From Candidatus Cloacimonadota bacterium (GTDB taxonomy: Bacteria; Cloacimonadota; Cloacimonadia; Cloacimonadales; TCS61): a stretch of 6,352 nucleotides of DNA. The translations under genes were made by a program, and so were the position numbers. The stretch covers positions 1 through 6,352 of the forward strand of contig JAFGMF010000051.1 in assembly GCA_016927675.1 (NCBI GenBank), in the 5' to 3' direction. Below the pieces are notes generated by a model. That model was given only the letters and a program-made list of their open reading frames with translations, had not been told where the DNA came from and did no database searches. Of the stretch, positions 1-5,209 are shown piece by piece (position 1 is the stretch's first letter; the number at the start of each line of letters is the position of its first letter).

Positions 1-21
1 ATTGATTGATTTTATCATAAT

Positions 22-57
22 TTGCAGTAGAGGTTGAAATTCAGCCTCTACTTGCAA
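22..57. promoter_or_regulatory. Stem-loop upstream of dnaJ
   Basis: The arms at 27-36 and 42-51 (GTAGAGGTTG and CAGCCTCTAC) pair over 10 base pairs with one G-U, leaving a 5-base loop. An outer 5-bp stem (TTGCA at 22-26 with TGCAA at 53-57) extends it, with one bulged base at 52. It ends 6 bases before the dnaJ ribosome binding site without covering it. It could be the terminator of the gene off the left edge, although only a short, broken T tract follows, or an element of the dnaJ leader. It is not a CIRCE element, since the TTAGCACTC-N9-GAGTGCTAA pattern is absent. The pairing is seen directly; the role is inference. Confidence 0.5.
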
Positions 58-74
58 TTTAATAAGGAAACGGA

Positions 75-1223
75 ATGGCAAAAAGAGATTATTATGAAGT
101 TTTGGGAGTGGACAAAAAAGCTACCGAGAGTGAGATCAAAAAAGCTTATCGTAAACTGGCAATCAAATTTCATCCTGATAAAAATAAGGACGATAAAAGT
201 GCAGAAGACAAATTCAAAGAAGCTTCTGAAGCCTATGAAGTTCTGAGTGATCCTGATAAACGGGCAAAATATGATCAGTTCGGGCATGCCGGGTTGGAAG
301 GAGCTTTCAGCGGTGGTGGATTTACCTGGAATGATTTCACTCACGCTTCTGATTTCTCTGACATTTTCGGCAGTTTTGGCGGAATATTCGAAAGTCTCTT
401 CGGCGCTGGATTCGGCGGGAGCAGAAGAGGTCGCCAGACAAACCGGGGAGAGGATCTGCAGATATCAATTTCTCTCAGCCTGGAAGAAATTGCCAAAGGC
501 GTAGATAAGAAGATCAAGATTGGAGTAAAGGATACCTGTAAAGAATGCAATGGCAGCGGATCTGCTGATGGTGATGTTCAGACCTGTCCTCAATGCCACG
601 GTTCAGGACAGGTGGTTCAGACTACCCGATCTCTGTTTGGCCAGATGCAATCAGTTGTAACCTGTCCCAGCTGTCACGGTAAGGGGAGCACAATAAAAAA
701 TGTCTGTAAAAACTGTGGTGGAGAAGGCAGAATTTCCACATCAAAAACGATAAATGTGCACATTCCGGCTGGAGTGTCCGAAGGGCAGTATATTCGCGTT
801 AAAGGACACGGTAACAGAGGAATTCGTGGCGGTCAGAATGGTGATATTCTGGTGATCATCCGGGAAAAAGAACATGATATTTTCGAAAGAAGAGATTCAG
901 ACCTGATCTGTGAATTTCCCATCAGCTTTTCTCAGGCAGCTCTGGGCAGCGAAATATTTGTACCGACGCTGTCCGGTAAAGTGAAGATGAAAATCCCACC
1001 GGGAACTCAGTCAGGCAAAGTTTTCCGTCTTAAAGCGCAAGGATTGCCACATCCAAACAGCGTCTATAAAGGTGATCTGTTCGTTAAAATAATCCTGATA
1101 ACACCCACTCGATTGAATGCTCAGGAAAAAGAGTTGTTTACTAAACTGGCTGAATTCGATGAAGGTAAGAAATTGAAGCCCGGTAAAAATTTTCTCAATA
1201 AATTCAAAGAATTCTTTGCTTGA
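75..1223 (+). CDS. dnaJ: Chaperone protein DnaJ (Hsp40), type I
   Basis: This is the cytosolic co-chaperone that delivers unfolded clients to DnaK and stimulates its ATPase. The 382 residues match the usual length of about 370-385 and show the full type I layout. The J domain spans about 1-70, with the HPD motif at 33-35 and the QFGHAG end. A Gly/Phe-rich linker covers about 75-120. The zinc region at about 150-220 has four CxxCxGxG-type repeats: C155/C158, C171/C174, C197/C200 and C211/C214. The substrate-binding beta domains and dimerisation tail follow (GDLFVKIILITP near 333-345). The ATG is preceded by AAGGA at 64-68 with 6-base spacing, and the protein starts with the typical MAKRDYYEVLGV. 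grpE and dnaK are not in view. The third repeat reads CPSCHGKG and the fourth CKNCGGEG, so all zinc ligands are intact. rsmE follows after 38 bases and is probably co-transcribed. Confidence 0.98.
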   Translation: MAKRDYYEVLGVDKKATESEIKKAYRKLAIKFHPDKNKDDKSAEDKFKEASEAYEVLSDPDKRAKYDQFGHAGLEGAFSGGGFTWNDFTHASDFSDIFGSFGGIFESLFGAGFGGSRRGRQTNRGEDLQISISLSLEEIAKGVDKKIKIGVKDTCKECNGSGSADGDVQTCPQCHGSGQVVQTTRSLFGQMQSVVTCPSCHGKGSTIKNVCKNCGGEGRISTSKTINVHIPAGVSEGQYIRVKGHGNRGIRGGQNGDILVIIREKEHDIFERRDSDLICEFPISFSQAALGSEIFVPTLSGKVKMKIPPGTQSGKVFRLKAQGLPHPNSVYKGDLFVKIILITPTRLNAQEKELFTKLAEFDEGKKLKPGKNFLNKFKEFFA

Positions 1224-1225
1224 TC

Positions 1226-1240
1226 CGGCAGTGTGTGCCG
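1226..1240 (+). other. Small hairpin between dnaJ and rsmE
   Basis: CGGCA at 1226-1230 and TGCCG at 1236-1240 form a perfect 5-bp GC-rich stem with a GTGTG loop, just after the dnaJ stop codon. No T tract follows (ATTAAGATCT comes next), so it does not look like an intrinsic terminator. It could protect the dnaJ 3' end or mark a processing point. The rsmE ribosome binding site (GAGGTG, 1251-1256) lies outside it. Confidence 0.35.
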
Positions 1241-1261
1241 ATTAAGATCTGAGGTGCAAAG

Positions 1262-1996
1262 ATGCCCGGTTTTTATGCTCCCGATCTGGAATTGAAATCT
1301 GTGAAGATCAAAATCAGCGGGGAAGAATTTCATCATATTATTCATGTCTTTCGTAAGAAAACTGGTGACGATATCAGGCTGACAAACGGTAAGGGGATTC
1401 TGGCAGAAGCTACAATCACAGAGCAGAAAAGAGATTACCTGATTGCCGGAATCGATAAACTTGACTGCCGGAAACCTTCACAACCGGAAATGGCAGTTGC
1501 CTTCTCTCTGCTCAAAAACAAACATGATCATCTGATCATTGAAAAATTAACCGAACTCGGGATCAGGAAATTTTTCCCTCTGCTGTGTGAAAGATCCATC
1601 CGTAAACCCAGCCATGAGCCTGAAGATAAACTGCGGAAAGTCGCGATCACTGCGATTAAACAATGCGATAATGCTTTTCTGCCGGAAATTTATCAGGTAA
1701 TGGAACTGCCCCGATTCCTGGAATTTATCGCCGAAAGCGATTTTTCACTTCTTGCCGGACTGGAGTCCGAAGCGGAAACTCCGCTGCTGAATTTAATCAG
1801 GGATAATCACAAACCGTTGTGTATAATTATCGGACCGGAAGGGGGATTCAGCCCGTTCGAAAGAGAATTGTTTATCAAGAAAGAGATTTTAACGTTCAGC
1901 CTTGGCAATCATGTTTTACGCGCCGAAACGGCTGCCATCGCTGCGGTGGCTCAGATCAACGGTTATTTTCTGTCTCTTGATCCTCAATATTATTAA
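1262..1996 (+). CDS. rsmE: 16S rRNA (uracil(1498)-N(3))-methyltransferase RsmE
   Basis: RsmE methylates N3 of U1498 in 16S rRNA of the assembled 30S subunit, using S-adenosylmethionine. The 244 residues fit the family (about 230-250). An N-terminal PUA-like RNA-binding domain occupies about 1-70 (EEFHHIIHVFRKKTGDDIRL is its characteristic segment). A SPOUT-class knotted methyltransferase domain follows: LIIEKLTELGI at 91-101, CERS at 109-112, KQCDNAFLPEI at 133-143, the SAM-binding GPEGGFS at 191-197, and the knot segment LGNHVLRAETAAIAAV at 214-229. The common E-Q-S/C-x-R form of the middle motif is K-Q-C-D-N here, a local variation. The ATG has GAGGTG at 1251-1256 with 5-base spacing. In many bacteria dnaJ is followed by prmA and then rsmE. 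Here rsmE follows dnaJ directly and prmA is absent from the interval. Confidence 0.96.
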   Translation: MPGFYAPDLELKSVKIKISGEEFHHIIHVFRKKTGDDIRLTNGKGILAEATITEQKRDYLIAGIDKLDCRKPSQPEMAVAFSLLKNKHDHLIIEKLTELGIRKFFPLLCERSIRKPSHEPEDKLRKVAITAIKQCDNAFLPEIYQVMELPRFLEFIAESDFSLLAGLESEAETPLLNLIRDNHKPLCIIIGPEGGFSPFERELFIKKEILTFSLGNHVLRAETAAIAAVAQINGYFLSLDPQYY

Positions 1997-2007
1997 ACTG
2001 AACGCGA

Positions 2008-2121
2008 ATGAAATTACTCCGCACTATCTTAATTGATGAGAATCCTGAAAAACCGGGAGAGCAATATCTAAATCATTTTCGAAGATCAATAATAACCTGC
2101 GCGGTTGAGTATGGACGTTGA
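2008..2121 (+). CDS. Doubtful 37-residue small ORF between rsmE and the tRNA nucleotidyltransferase gene
   Basis: An ATG at 2008 opens a frame beginning MKLLRTILIDENPEKP and ending at TGA (2119-2121). I do not recognise the product. The codons look coding-like (mixed charged and hydrophobic residues), but there is no convincing Shine-Dalgarno sequence before the ATG. The same frame stays open for 13 more codons after this TGA (FIFSEIEYQGDVQ) and stops at TGA 2161-2163, overlapping the GTG start of the next gene. This could be a chance ORF, a tiny real gene, or the decayed remnant of a slightly longer one of about 51 codons. If it is not a gene, the 163-base gap holds only the leader of the next gene. 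Confidence 0.22.
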   Translation: MKLLRTILIDENPEKPGEQYLNHFRRSIITCAVEYGR

Positions 2122-2159
2122 TTTATTTTTTCTGAGATTGAGTACCAGGGAGATGTCCA

Positions 2160-3896
2160 GTGAATAAAATTCTTGAGCTGATCGCTTCTGCTATCCGGAA
2201 CACTGAGTTTGAAGGGAAAACTTATGTTGTCGGAGGTTATGTTAGAGATCTGATCATGAAGAAGACCAGCAGCGATATTGACCTGGTTGTGGAAATGGAT
2301 CAGGGAGGCGGGAAGCTGGCAGAATTTCTCCATACCAGCGGATTATCCGGAAAACCTGTTACTTTTGAACGCTTCGGTACATCTTTTGTCATGATCAAAG
2401 GGCATAAAATAGAAATTGTCATGACCAGAAAAGAATCCTATCCGGACAAGACGCGAAAACCGGTAGTAGGAACAGCATCCATCCAGGAGGATATCTTCCG
2501 GCGAGATTTTACAATTAATTCTTTGATAATGAATATCAGTAACGGGGTGATTTCTGACCTGACCGGTCTCGGTACGGAAGATATCCGGAATCGAATGATC
2601 AGATCAACTTCCGATCCGGCGATAATTTTCAGTGAAGATCCTTTGAGAATGCTAAGGGCGATCAGATTTGCCGTGCAGCTTGATTTTAAGATTGAGGCAG
2701 ATACAGCTGTTGGGATAATCAAAAATAGAGACAGACTGAAAGATATTTCCTGGGAACGAAGACGTGATGAATTCACTGCCATGCTGCTCTCCGCAGAACC
2801 GGACAGAGCAGTGAAAATGCTTTTTGAATTCGGATTGATGAAATATGTTATCCCGGAATTATTGCAGATAGAAGGACTTGAACAGAACAAATATCACGAT
2901 AAAAACGTACTGGATCATTCCCTGCAGGTACTCAGAAAAAGCTCACCGGAATTATGCCTGAGACTGGCAGCCCTTCTGCATGATATCGGCAAGGCTGAAT
3001 CCAGAAGTGATGACAACGGAGAAATCCATTTTTATGGTCATGAAAAAACCGGTGCCGAATCAGCAGCCAAAATTCTGCGGAGATTAAAATATCCCAAAAA
3101 GACCAGAGACATTGCTGTTCTGTTGATCAGAAATCACATGCGCCTGAAACAGGCGGGTAAATCGGCGGAAAATCTCAGCGATAAGGCGGTGTACAGACTG
3201 ATTCGTGACCTTGGTGACCAGCTTGACCATTTGCTCGAGCTCGTTGATGCTGATAATCAGAGCCATGCTCCGGACTATAGAATGAACGGGCAGATCAAGA
3301 GCATGAAAAAAAGATTCATTGAATTGAGAAAAAAAATTGACAGAACAAAACCACCTGTTAATGGTAATGATATAATTGAAATCTTGAAAATTCCCAGCAG
3401 TCGGGATATTAAATATTATCTGGCAAAAGCTGAAGAATTATGGCTGGAAAATCCGAAGATAACCAAAGATCAATTGTTGCAGGAATTGATAATTTCAAAG
3501 GAGGAAAATATGGAAAAACAGGAAAGTAAGGTTACCCGTACAACACGTGAAGGCGTTAAAAAAGCTTATGATGTTGGTGAAGATATTGTCCAGGCTCTTA
3601 GCCGAATAGTCAAAGAAATCGTTAAAACGGCTAAAACCGAGGATATGTCCACCAAGGAAAAGGTTCATAAACTTGCTCAGGAAGCCCTGGAAGGCGCTAA
3701 GGAAGGAGCAAAGGCAGCCCAGCCCGATGCTGAAGAATTCGTTAAAAAAGCAAGCCATGTCATCGTTGATTCGATCAAGAAAGCAGCTCCTAAAGTAGCT
3801 CATTTTGCTCAGGATGCTTTTGTCGGCTTGTATGAAGGGGCTAAGGATGTTTATGAATCGAAGAAAAAGGATGATGAAGAGGAAAAGAAAGACTGA
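2160..3896 (+). CDS. cca: tRNA nucleotidyltransferase/poly(A) polymerase family protein with HD domain, fused in frame to a C-terminal helical domain
   Basis: This class-II nucleotidyltransferase adds CCA, or part of it, to tRNA 3' ends; some relatives are poly(A) polymerases. The sequence alone does not settle the specificity. Of 578 residues, the first ~445 are standard. The polymerase head has GGYVRD at 25-30, metal-binding DIDLVV (D39, D41), RRDFTINSL at 114-122, and DPLRMLRAIRFA at 160-171. An HD domain follows (H253, H274-D275 in LLHDIGK, H294-E295, N325-H326, D363/D365), then the PPVNG-D-I segment at 398-405. The GTG start at 2160 has GGGAG at 2148-2152, 7 bases upstream, and gives the normal family N-terminus. 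After residue ~445 no stop occurs. The frame runs into a 128-residue charged helical region (451-578), entered separately, that is foreign to this enzyme family. A terminator follows, so this is the last gene of the block. Confidence 0.92.
   Translation: MNKILELIASAIRNTEFEGKTYVVGGYVRDLIMKKTSSDIDLVVEMDQGGGKLAEFLHTSGLSGKPVTFERFGTSFVMIKGHKIEIVMTRKESYPDKTRKPVVGTASIQEDIFRRDFTINSLIMNISNGVISDLTGLGTEDIRNRMIRSTSDPAIIFSEDPLRMLRAIRFAVQLDFKIEADTAVGIIKNRDRLKDISWERRRDEFTAMLLSAEPDRAVKMLFEFGLMKYVIPELLQIEGLEQNKYHDKNVLDHSLQVLRKSSPELCLRLAALLHDIGKAESRSDDNGEIHFYGHEKTGAESAAKILRRLKYPKKTRDIAVLLIRNHMRLKQAGKSAENLSDKAVYRLIRDLGDQLDHLLELVDADNQSHAPDYRMNGQIKSMKKRFIELRKKIDRTKPPVNGNDIIEILKIPSSRDIKYYLAKAEELWLENPKITKDQLLQELIISKEENMEKQESKVTRTTREGVKKAYDVGEDIVQALSRIVKEIVKTAKTEDMSTKEKVHKLAQEALEGAKEGAKAAQPDAEEFVKKASHVIVDSIKKAAPKVAHFAQDAFVGLYEGAKDVYESKKKDDEEEKKD
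3497..3504 (+). promoter_or_regulatory. Strong internal Shine-Dalgarno sequence inside the cca reading frame
   Basis: AAAGGAGG lies 5 bases before an in-frame ATG at 3510. It is the best ribosome binding site in the window, better than that of the host gene. It sits exactly where the nucleotidyltransferase homology ends and the C-terminal domain begins, which suggests separate initiation there. In the +1 frame the tandem stops TGA-TAA lie at 3487-3492, just upstream. The sequence is seen directly; its use is inference. Confidence 0.7.
3510..3896 (+). CDS. Possible separate product by internal initiation: 128-residue charged helical protein
   Basis: Starting at the ATG served by AAAGGAGG, this frame (the same as the upstream enzyme) encodes 128 residues beginning MEKQESKVTRTTREGVKKAY. 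It is rich in Ala, Lys and Glu, with no Cys or Trp and no signal peptide or membrane segment. Amphipathic-helix segments contain repeated EGAK-like units (EGAKEGAKAA near 61-70, LYEGAKDVYE near 107-116), and it ends in an acidic/basic tail (KKKDDEEEKKD). This resembles phasin-like or DUF6781-type small helical proteins, but that is a loose impression and not an identification. It is either made alone, as a C-terminal extension of the tRNA enzyme, or both. Stop TGA is at 3894-3896 and the terminator follows 17 bases on. Confidence 0.6.
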   Translation: MEKQESKVTRTTREGVKKAYDVGEDIVQALSRIVKEIVKTAKTEDMSTKEKVHKLAQEALEGAKEGAKAAQPDAEEFVKKASHVIVDSIKKAAPKVAHFAQDAFVGLYEGAKDVYESKKKDDEEEKKD

Positions 3897-3913
3897 TCTC
3901 TGCTTTATTTTAC

Positions 3914-3952
3914 CCGGCAGGCTCAGCGGATGAACCTGCCGGATTCTTTTTT
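3914..3952 (+). terminator. Rho-independent terminator after the tRNA nucleotidyltransferase block
   Basis: CCGGCAGG (3914-3921) and CCTGCCGG (3935-3942) form a perfect 8-bp GC-rich stem with a 13-base loop, followed by ATTC and six T residues (3947-3952). It lies 17 bases after the stop at 3896 and separates this block from the sdpR-like operon. Confidence 0.9.
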
Positions 3953-4084
3953 AAGATGACGTCCGTTCAGATAACAAGATCATGCCCGGGCAGTTAACCA
4001 CGAGATACGATTAAAAAGATTCACTTTGCCGGACACAACCTGAAGCAATCGGGACAATTTGACTTATCAGTCACGAAAAAACAA

Positions 4085-4113
4085 TTGACAGGTTCGAAGG
4101 GTTTAGATATTTA
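4085..4113 (+). promoter_or_regulatory. Predicted promoter of the sdpR-sdpI operon
   Basis: TTGACA (4085-4090) is a perfect sigma-70-type -35 hexamer, followed after 17 bases by TATTTA (4108-4113), a weak -10. Initiation would be near 4120, leaving a short leader of about 25 bases. Promoter consensus differs in some FCB-group bacteria, so the -10 is uncertain. The -10 lies inside the inverted repeats described separately, which fits repression by steric block. Confidence 0.5.
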
Positions 4114-4130
4114 ACTAAACACTTAAATAT
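4101..4130. promoter_or_regulatory. Compound inverted-repeat operator, probable site for the ArsR-family repressor
   Basis: Two interleaved perfect inverted repeats lie here. GTTTAG (4101-4106) pairs with CTAAAC (4115-4120) and ATATTTAA (4107-4114) pairs with TTAAATAT (4123-4130). Each pair has an 8-base spacer, so the centres are 8 bases apart. AT-rich dyads of this kind are typical of ArsR-family operators. They cover the predicted -10 and start site and end 13 bases before the repressor gene. The repeats are seen directly; binding by the adjacent regulator is inferred. Confidence 0.6.
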
Positions 4131-4143
4131 TGGGGAAGGAAAA

Positions 4144-4416
4144 TTGTTTAACGAAAAAGTATTCAAGGCTCTGGCAGATAAAAACAGACGTAAGATAATT
4201 CAGCTTCTCAGGCGGGAAGAGTTAACTGCCGGAGAAATAGCCGAACAGTTCAATATTTCCAAACCGGCGATCAGTGAGCATCTTAAAATTCTCCGGAATG
4301 CAGATTTGATCGACTCTGAAAGAGAAGGACAGTTTATCAGGTATTTCCTGAATACATCCATTCTCGAAGAAGTAGTATCTTTTTTTCTGGCAATTATCAA
4401 TAAAGAGGAGGAATGA
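4144..4416 (+). CDS. sdpR: ArsR-family winged-helix repressor, SdpR-like
   Basis: This is a 90-residue dimeric DNA-binding repressor, close in length and pattern to Bacillus subtilis SdpR. The N-terminus VFKALADKNRRKIIQLL (6-22) is the ArsR opening helix. A winged helix-turn-helix follows at about 26-56 (TAGEIAEQFNISKPAISEHL in its core), with the wing at about 57-69 (EREGQFIRYFLN). There are no cysteines, so it lacks the metal-binding CxC of ArsR or CadC proteins. This fits the SdpR subgroup, which responds to a membrane partner and not to metals. The start is TTG at 4144: the protein has no internal Met, and GGGGAAGGA (4132-4140) precedes it closely. The stop lies one base before the SdpI-like gene, so the two are translationally linked. 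It probably represses its own operon through the repeats at 4101-4130. SdpR is named by similarity of family and context only. Confidence 0.9.
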   Translation: MFNEKVFKALADKNRRKIIQLLRREELTAGEIAEQFNISKPAISEHLKILRNADLIDSEREGQFIRYFLNTSILEEVVSFFLAIINKEEE

Positions 4417-4417
4417 T

Positions 4418-5071
4418 ATGGGCAGATATTTATTCAGTCTGATCGTGATATTTATCCAGCTGCTTTTTTCTCTGCACACTGCTCTGGGTCTGCCGGAACA
4501 GACCCGGGTTCCGTCACATTGGAATCTTCAGGGTGAAATTGACGGATATCTTGATAAATGGACTGGATTATTGATCTTTCCAGCTCTCAACCTGTTTCTT
4601 GTCGGATTAATGTATTTTCTGCCCTGGATATCGGTTCGCTATCATCTCGCTGCAGCGAGGCTGGATAAAGTAATTCCGCAGATAACCAACATTCTGGTAT
4701 TCTTCTTTGCTGTGATCAATTTTTATATCATTCTGATCGTGAGAAGTATTATTCCCTCTTCGTCGAACTTTATTCTGATCATCCTGGGACTGATGTTCAT
4801 CTGTTTGGGAAATTTATTTCCCAAGCTTCCGTCTACTTACTTTATCGGCATCAGAACCCCATGGTCACTGCATTCGGAGAAGATCTGGCGCAAGACACAC
4901 AAAGTTGGCGGGTATTGTTTTATGATCAGCGGATTTCTGATGATCCTGATACCGATGCTCTTTCCGGAAAACAGGGAACTCAAGACGGTTCTGTTTATTC
5001 TGGTAATGCTGATCATCTTCTATCCTGTACTTTACTCTTTTCTGCTCTATCAACAAAGTAAAAAACAATAA
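4418..5071 (+). CDS. sdpI: SdpI-family membrane protein (DUF1648 plus SdpI domains)
   Basis: A 217-residue inner-membrane protein with six likely helices: about 4-24, 49-70, 88-109, 116-134, 163-183 and 189-211. After helix 1 comes the DUF1648 signature LPEQTRVPSHWNLQGEIDGY (25-44). After helix 4 comes the SdpI signature FIGIRTPWSLHSEKIWRKTH (142-161), then a Gly-Gly helix. In B. subtilis, SdpI gives immunity to the SdpC killing factor and, when occupied by toxin, holds SdpR at the membrane so the sdpRI operon is induced. The same pairing here suggests immunity or sensing of a peptide or membrane stress, but the ligand is unknown and no toxin gene lies nearby. The ATG at 4418 has AGGAGG (4406-4411) at 6-base spacing inside the end of the upstream gene, with a one-base gap between stop and start. 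Confidence 0.92.
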   Translation: MGRYLFSLIVIFIQLLFSLHTALGLPEQTRVPSHWNLQGEIDGYLDKWTGLLIFPALNLFLVGLMYFLPWISVRYHLAAARLDKVIPQITNILVFFFAVINFYIILIVRSIIPSSSNFILIILGLMFICLGNLFPKLPSTYFIGIRTPWSLHSEKIWRKTHKVGGYCFMISGFLMILIPMLFPENRELKTVLFILVMLIIFYPVLYSFLLYQQSKKQ

Positions 5072-5097
5072 CATTAAGCAATTATAGAAGAATATTC

Positions 5098-5166
5098 ATA
5101 GCTTTATCATGTATAAAATGGCTGGCACCTAACATCCATAAGCAGAAGTATGAATTATAAAGCTAT
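5098..5166. repeat. Perfect 10-base inverted repeat with 49-base spacer
   Basis: ATAGCTTTAT (5098-5107) is the exact reverse complement of ATAAAGCTAT (5157-5166). After one mismatch, two further inward bases also pair. It lies in the gap between the convergent sdpI-like gene and the T9SS cargo gene. The loop is too long and the stem too AT-rich for a simple terminator. It could be a binding site pair, the ends of a tiny non-autonomous element, or chance. No target-site duplication is obvious. Confidence 0.4.
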
Positions 5167-5168
5167 CC

Positions 5169-5193
5169 AAAAAATTCATCAGCATGTTTTTTT
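5169..5193. terminator. Possible weak bidirectional terminator between convergent genes
   Basis: Six A residues (5169-5174), then CAT-CAGC-ATG (5177-5186), then seven T residues (5187-5193) make a short AT-rich stem with a 2-base bulge. It has a T tract on each strand. It lies 17 bases beyond the minus-strand stop and about 100 bases beyond the sdpI stop. The stem has little GC, so activity is uncertain. Confidence 0.35.
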
Positions 5194-5209
5194 GTTCAAT
5201 TCCGCTACT

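Noticed and set aside
1..74. CIRCE or another HrcA operator upstream of dnaJ
   Set aside because: The TTAGCACTC-N9-GAGTGCTAA pattern is not present. The hairpin found there has an unrelated sequence.
247..504. 85-codon frame inside dnaJ on the same strand
   Set aside because: It overlaps the J domain and Gly/Phe region of an intact dnaJ in another frame. It shows no independent start signal and no recognisable domain.
2105..2133. Sigma-70 promoter for the tRNA nucleotidyltransferase gene (TTGAGT at 2105-2110)
   Set aside because: At 17-base spacing the -10 position reads TTTTCT, which is too poor to call.
2438..2890. 150-codon minus-strand frame within the tRNA nucleotidyltransferase gene
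   Set aside because: It lies wholly antisense to conserved catalytic motifs. It is Ser/Ile-rich, as expected of a reverse-frame shadow.
3495..3803. 102-codon minus-strand frame opposite the C-terminal helical domain
   Set aside because: Its Phe/Leu/Ser richness follows from reading the reverse of Lys/Glu/Ala codons. No ribosome binding site supports it.
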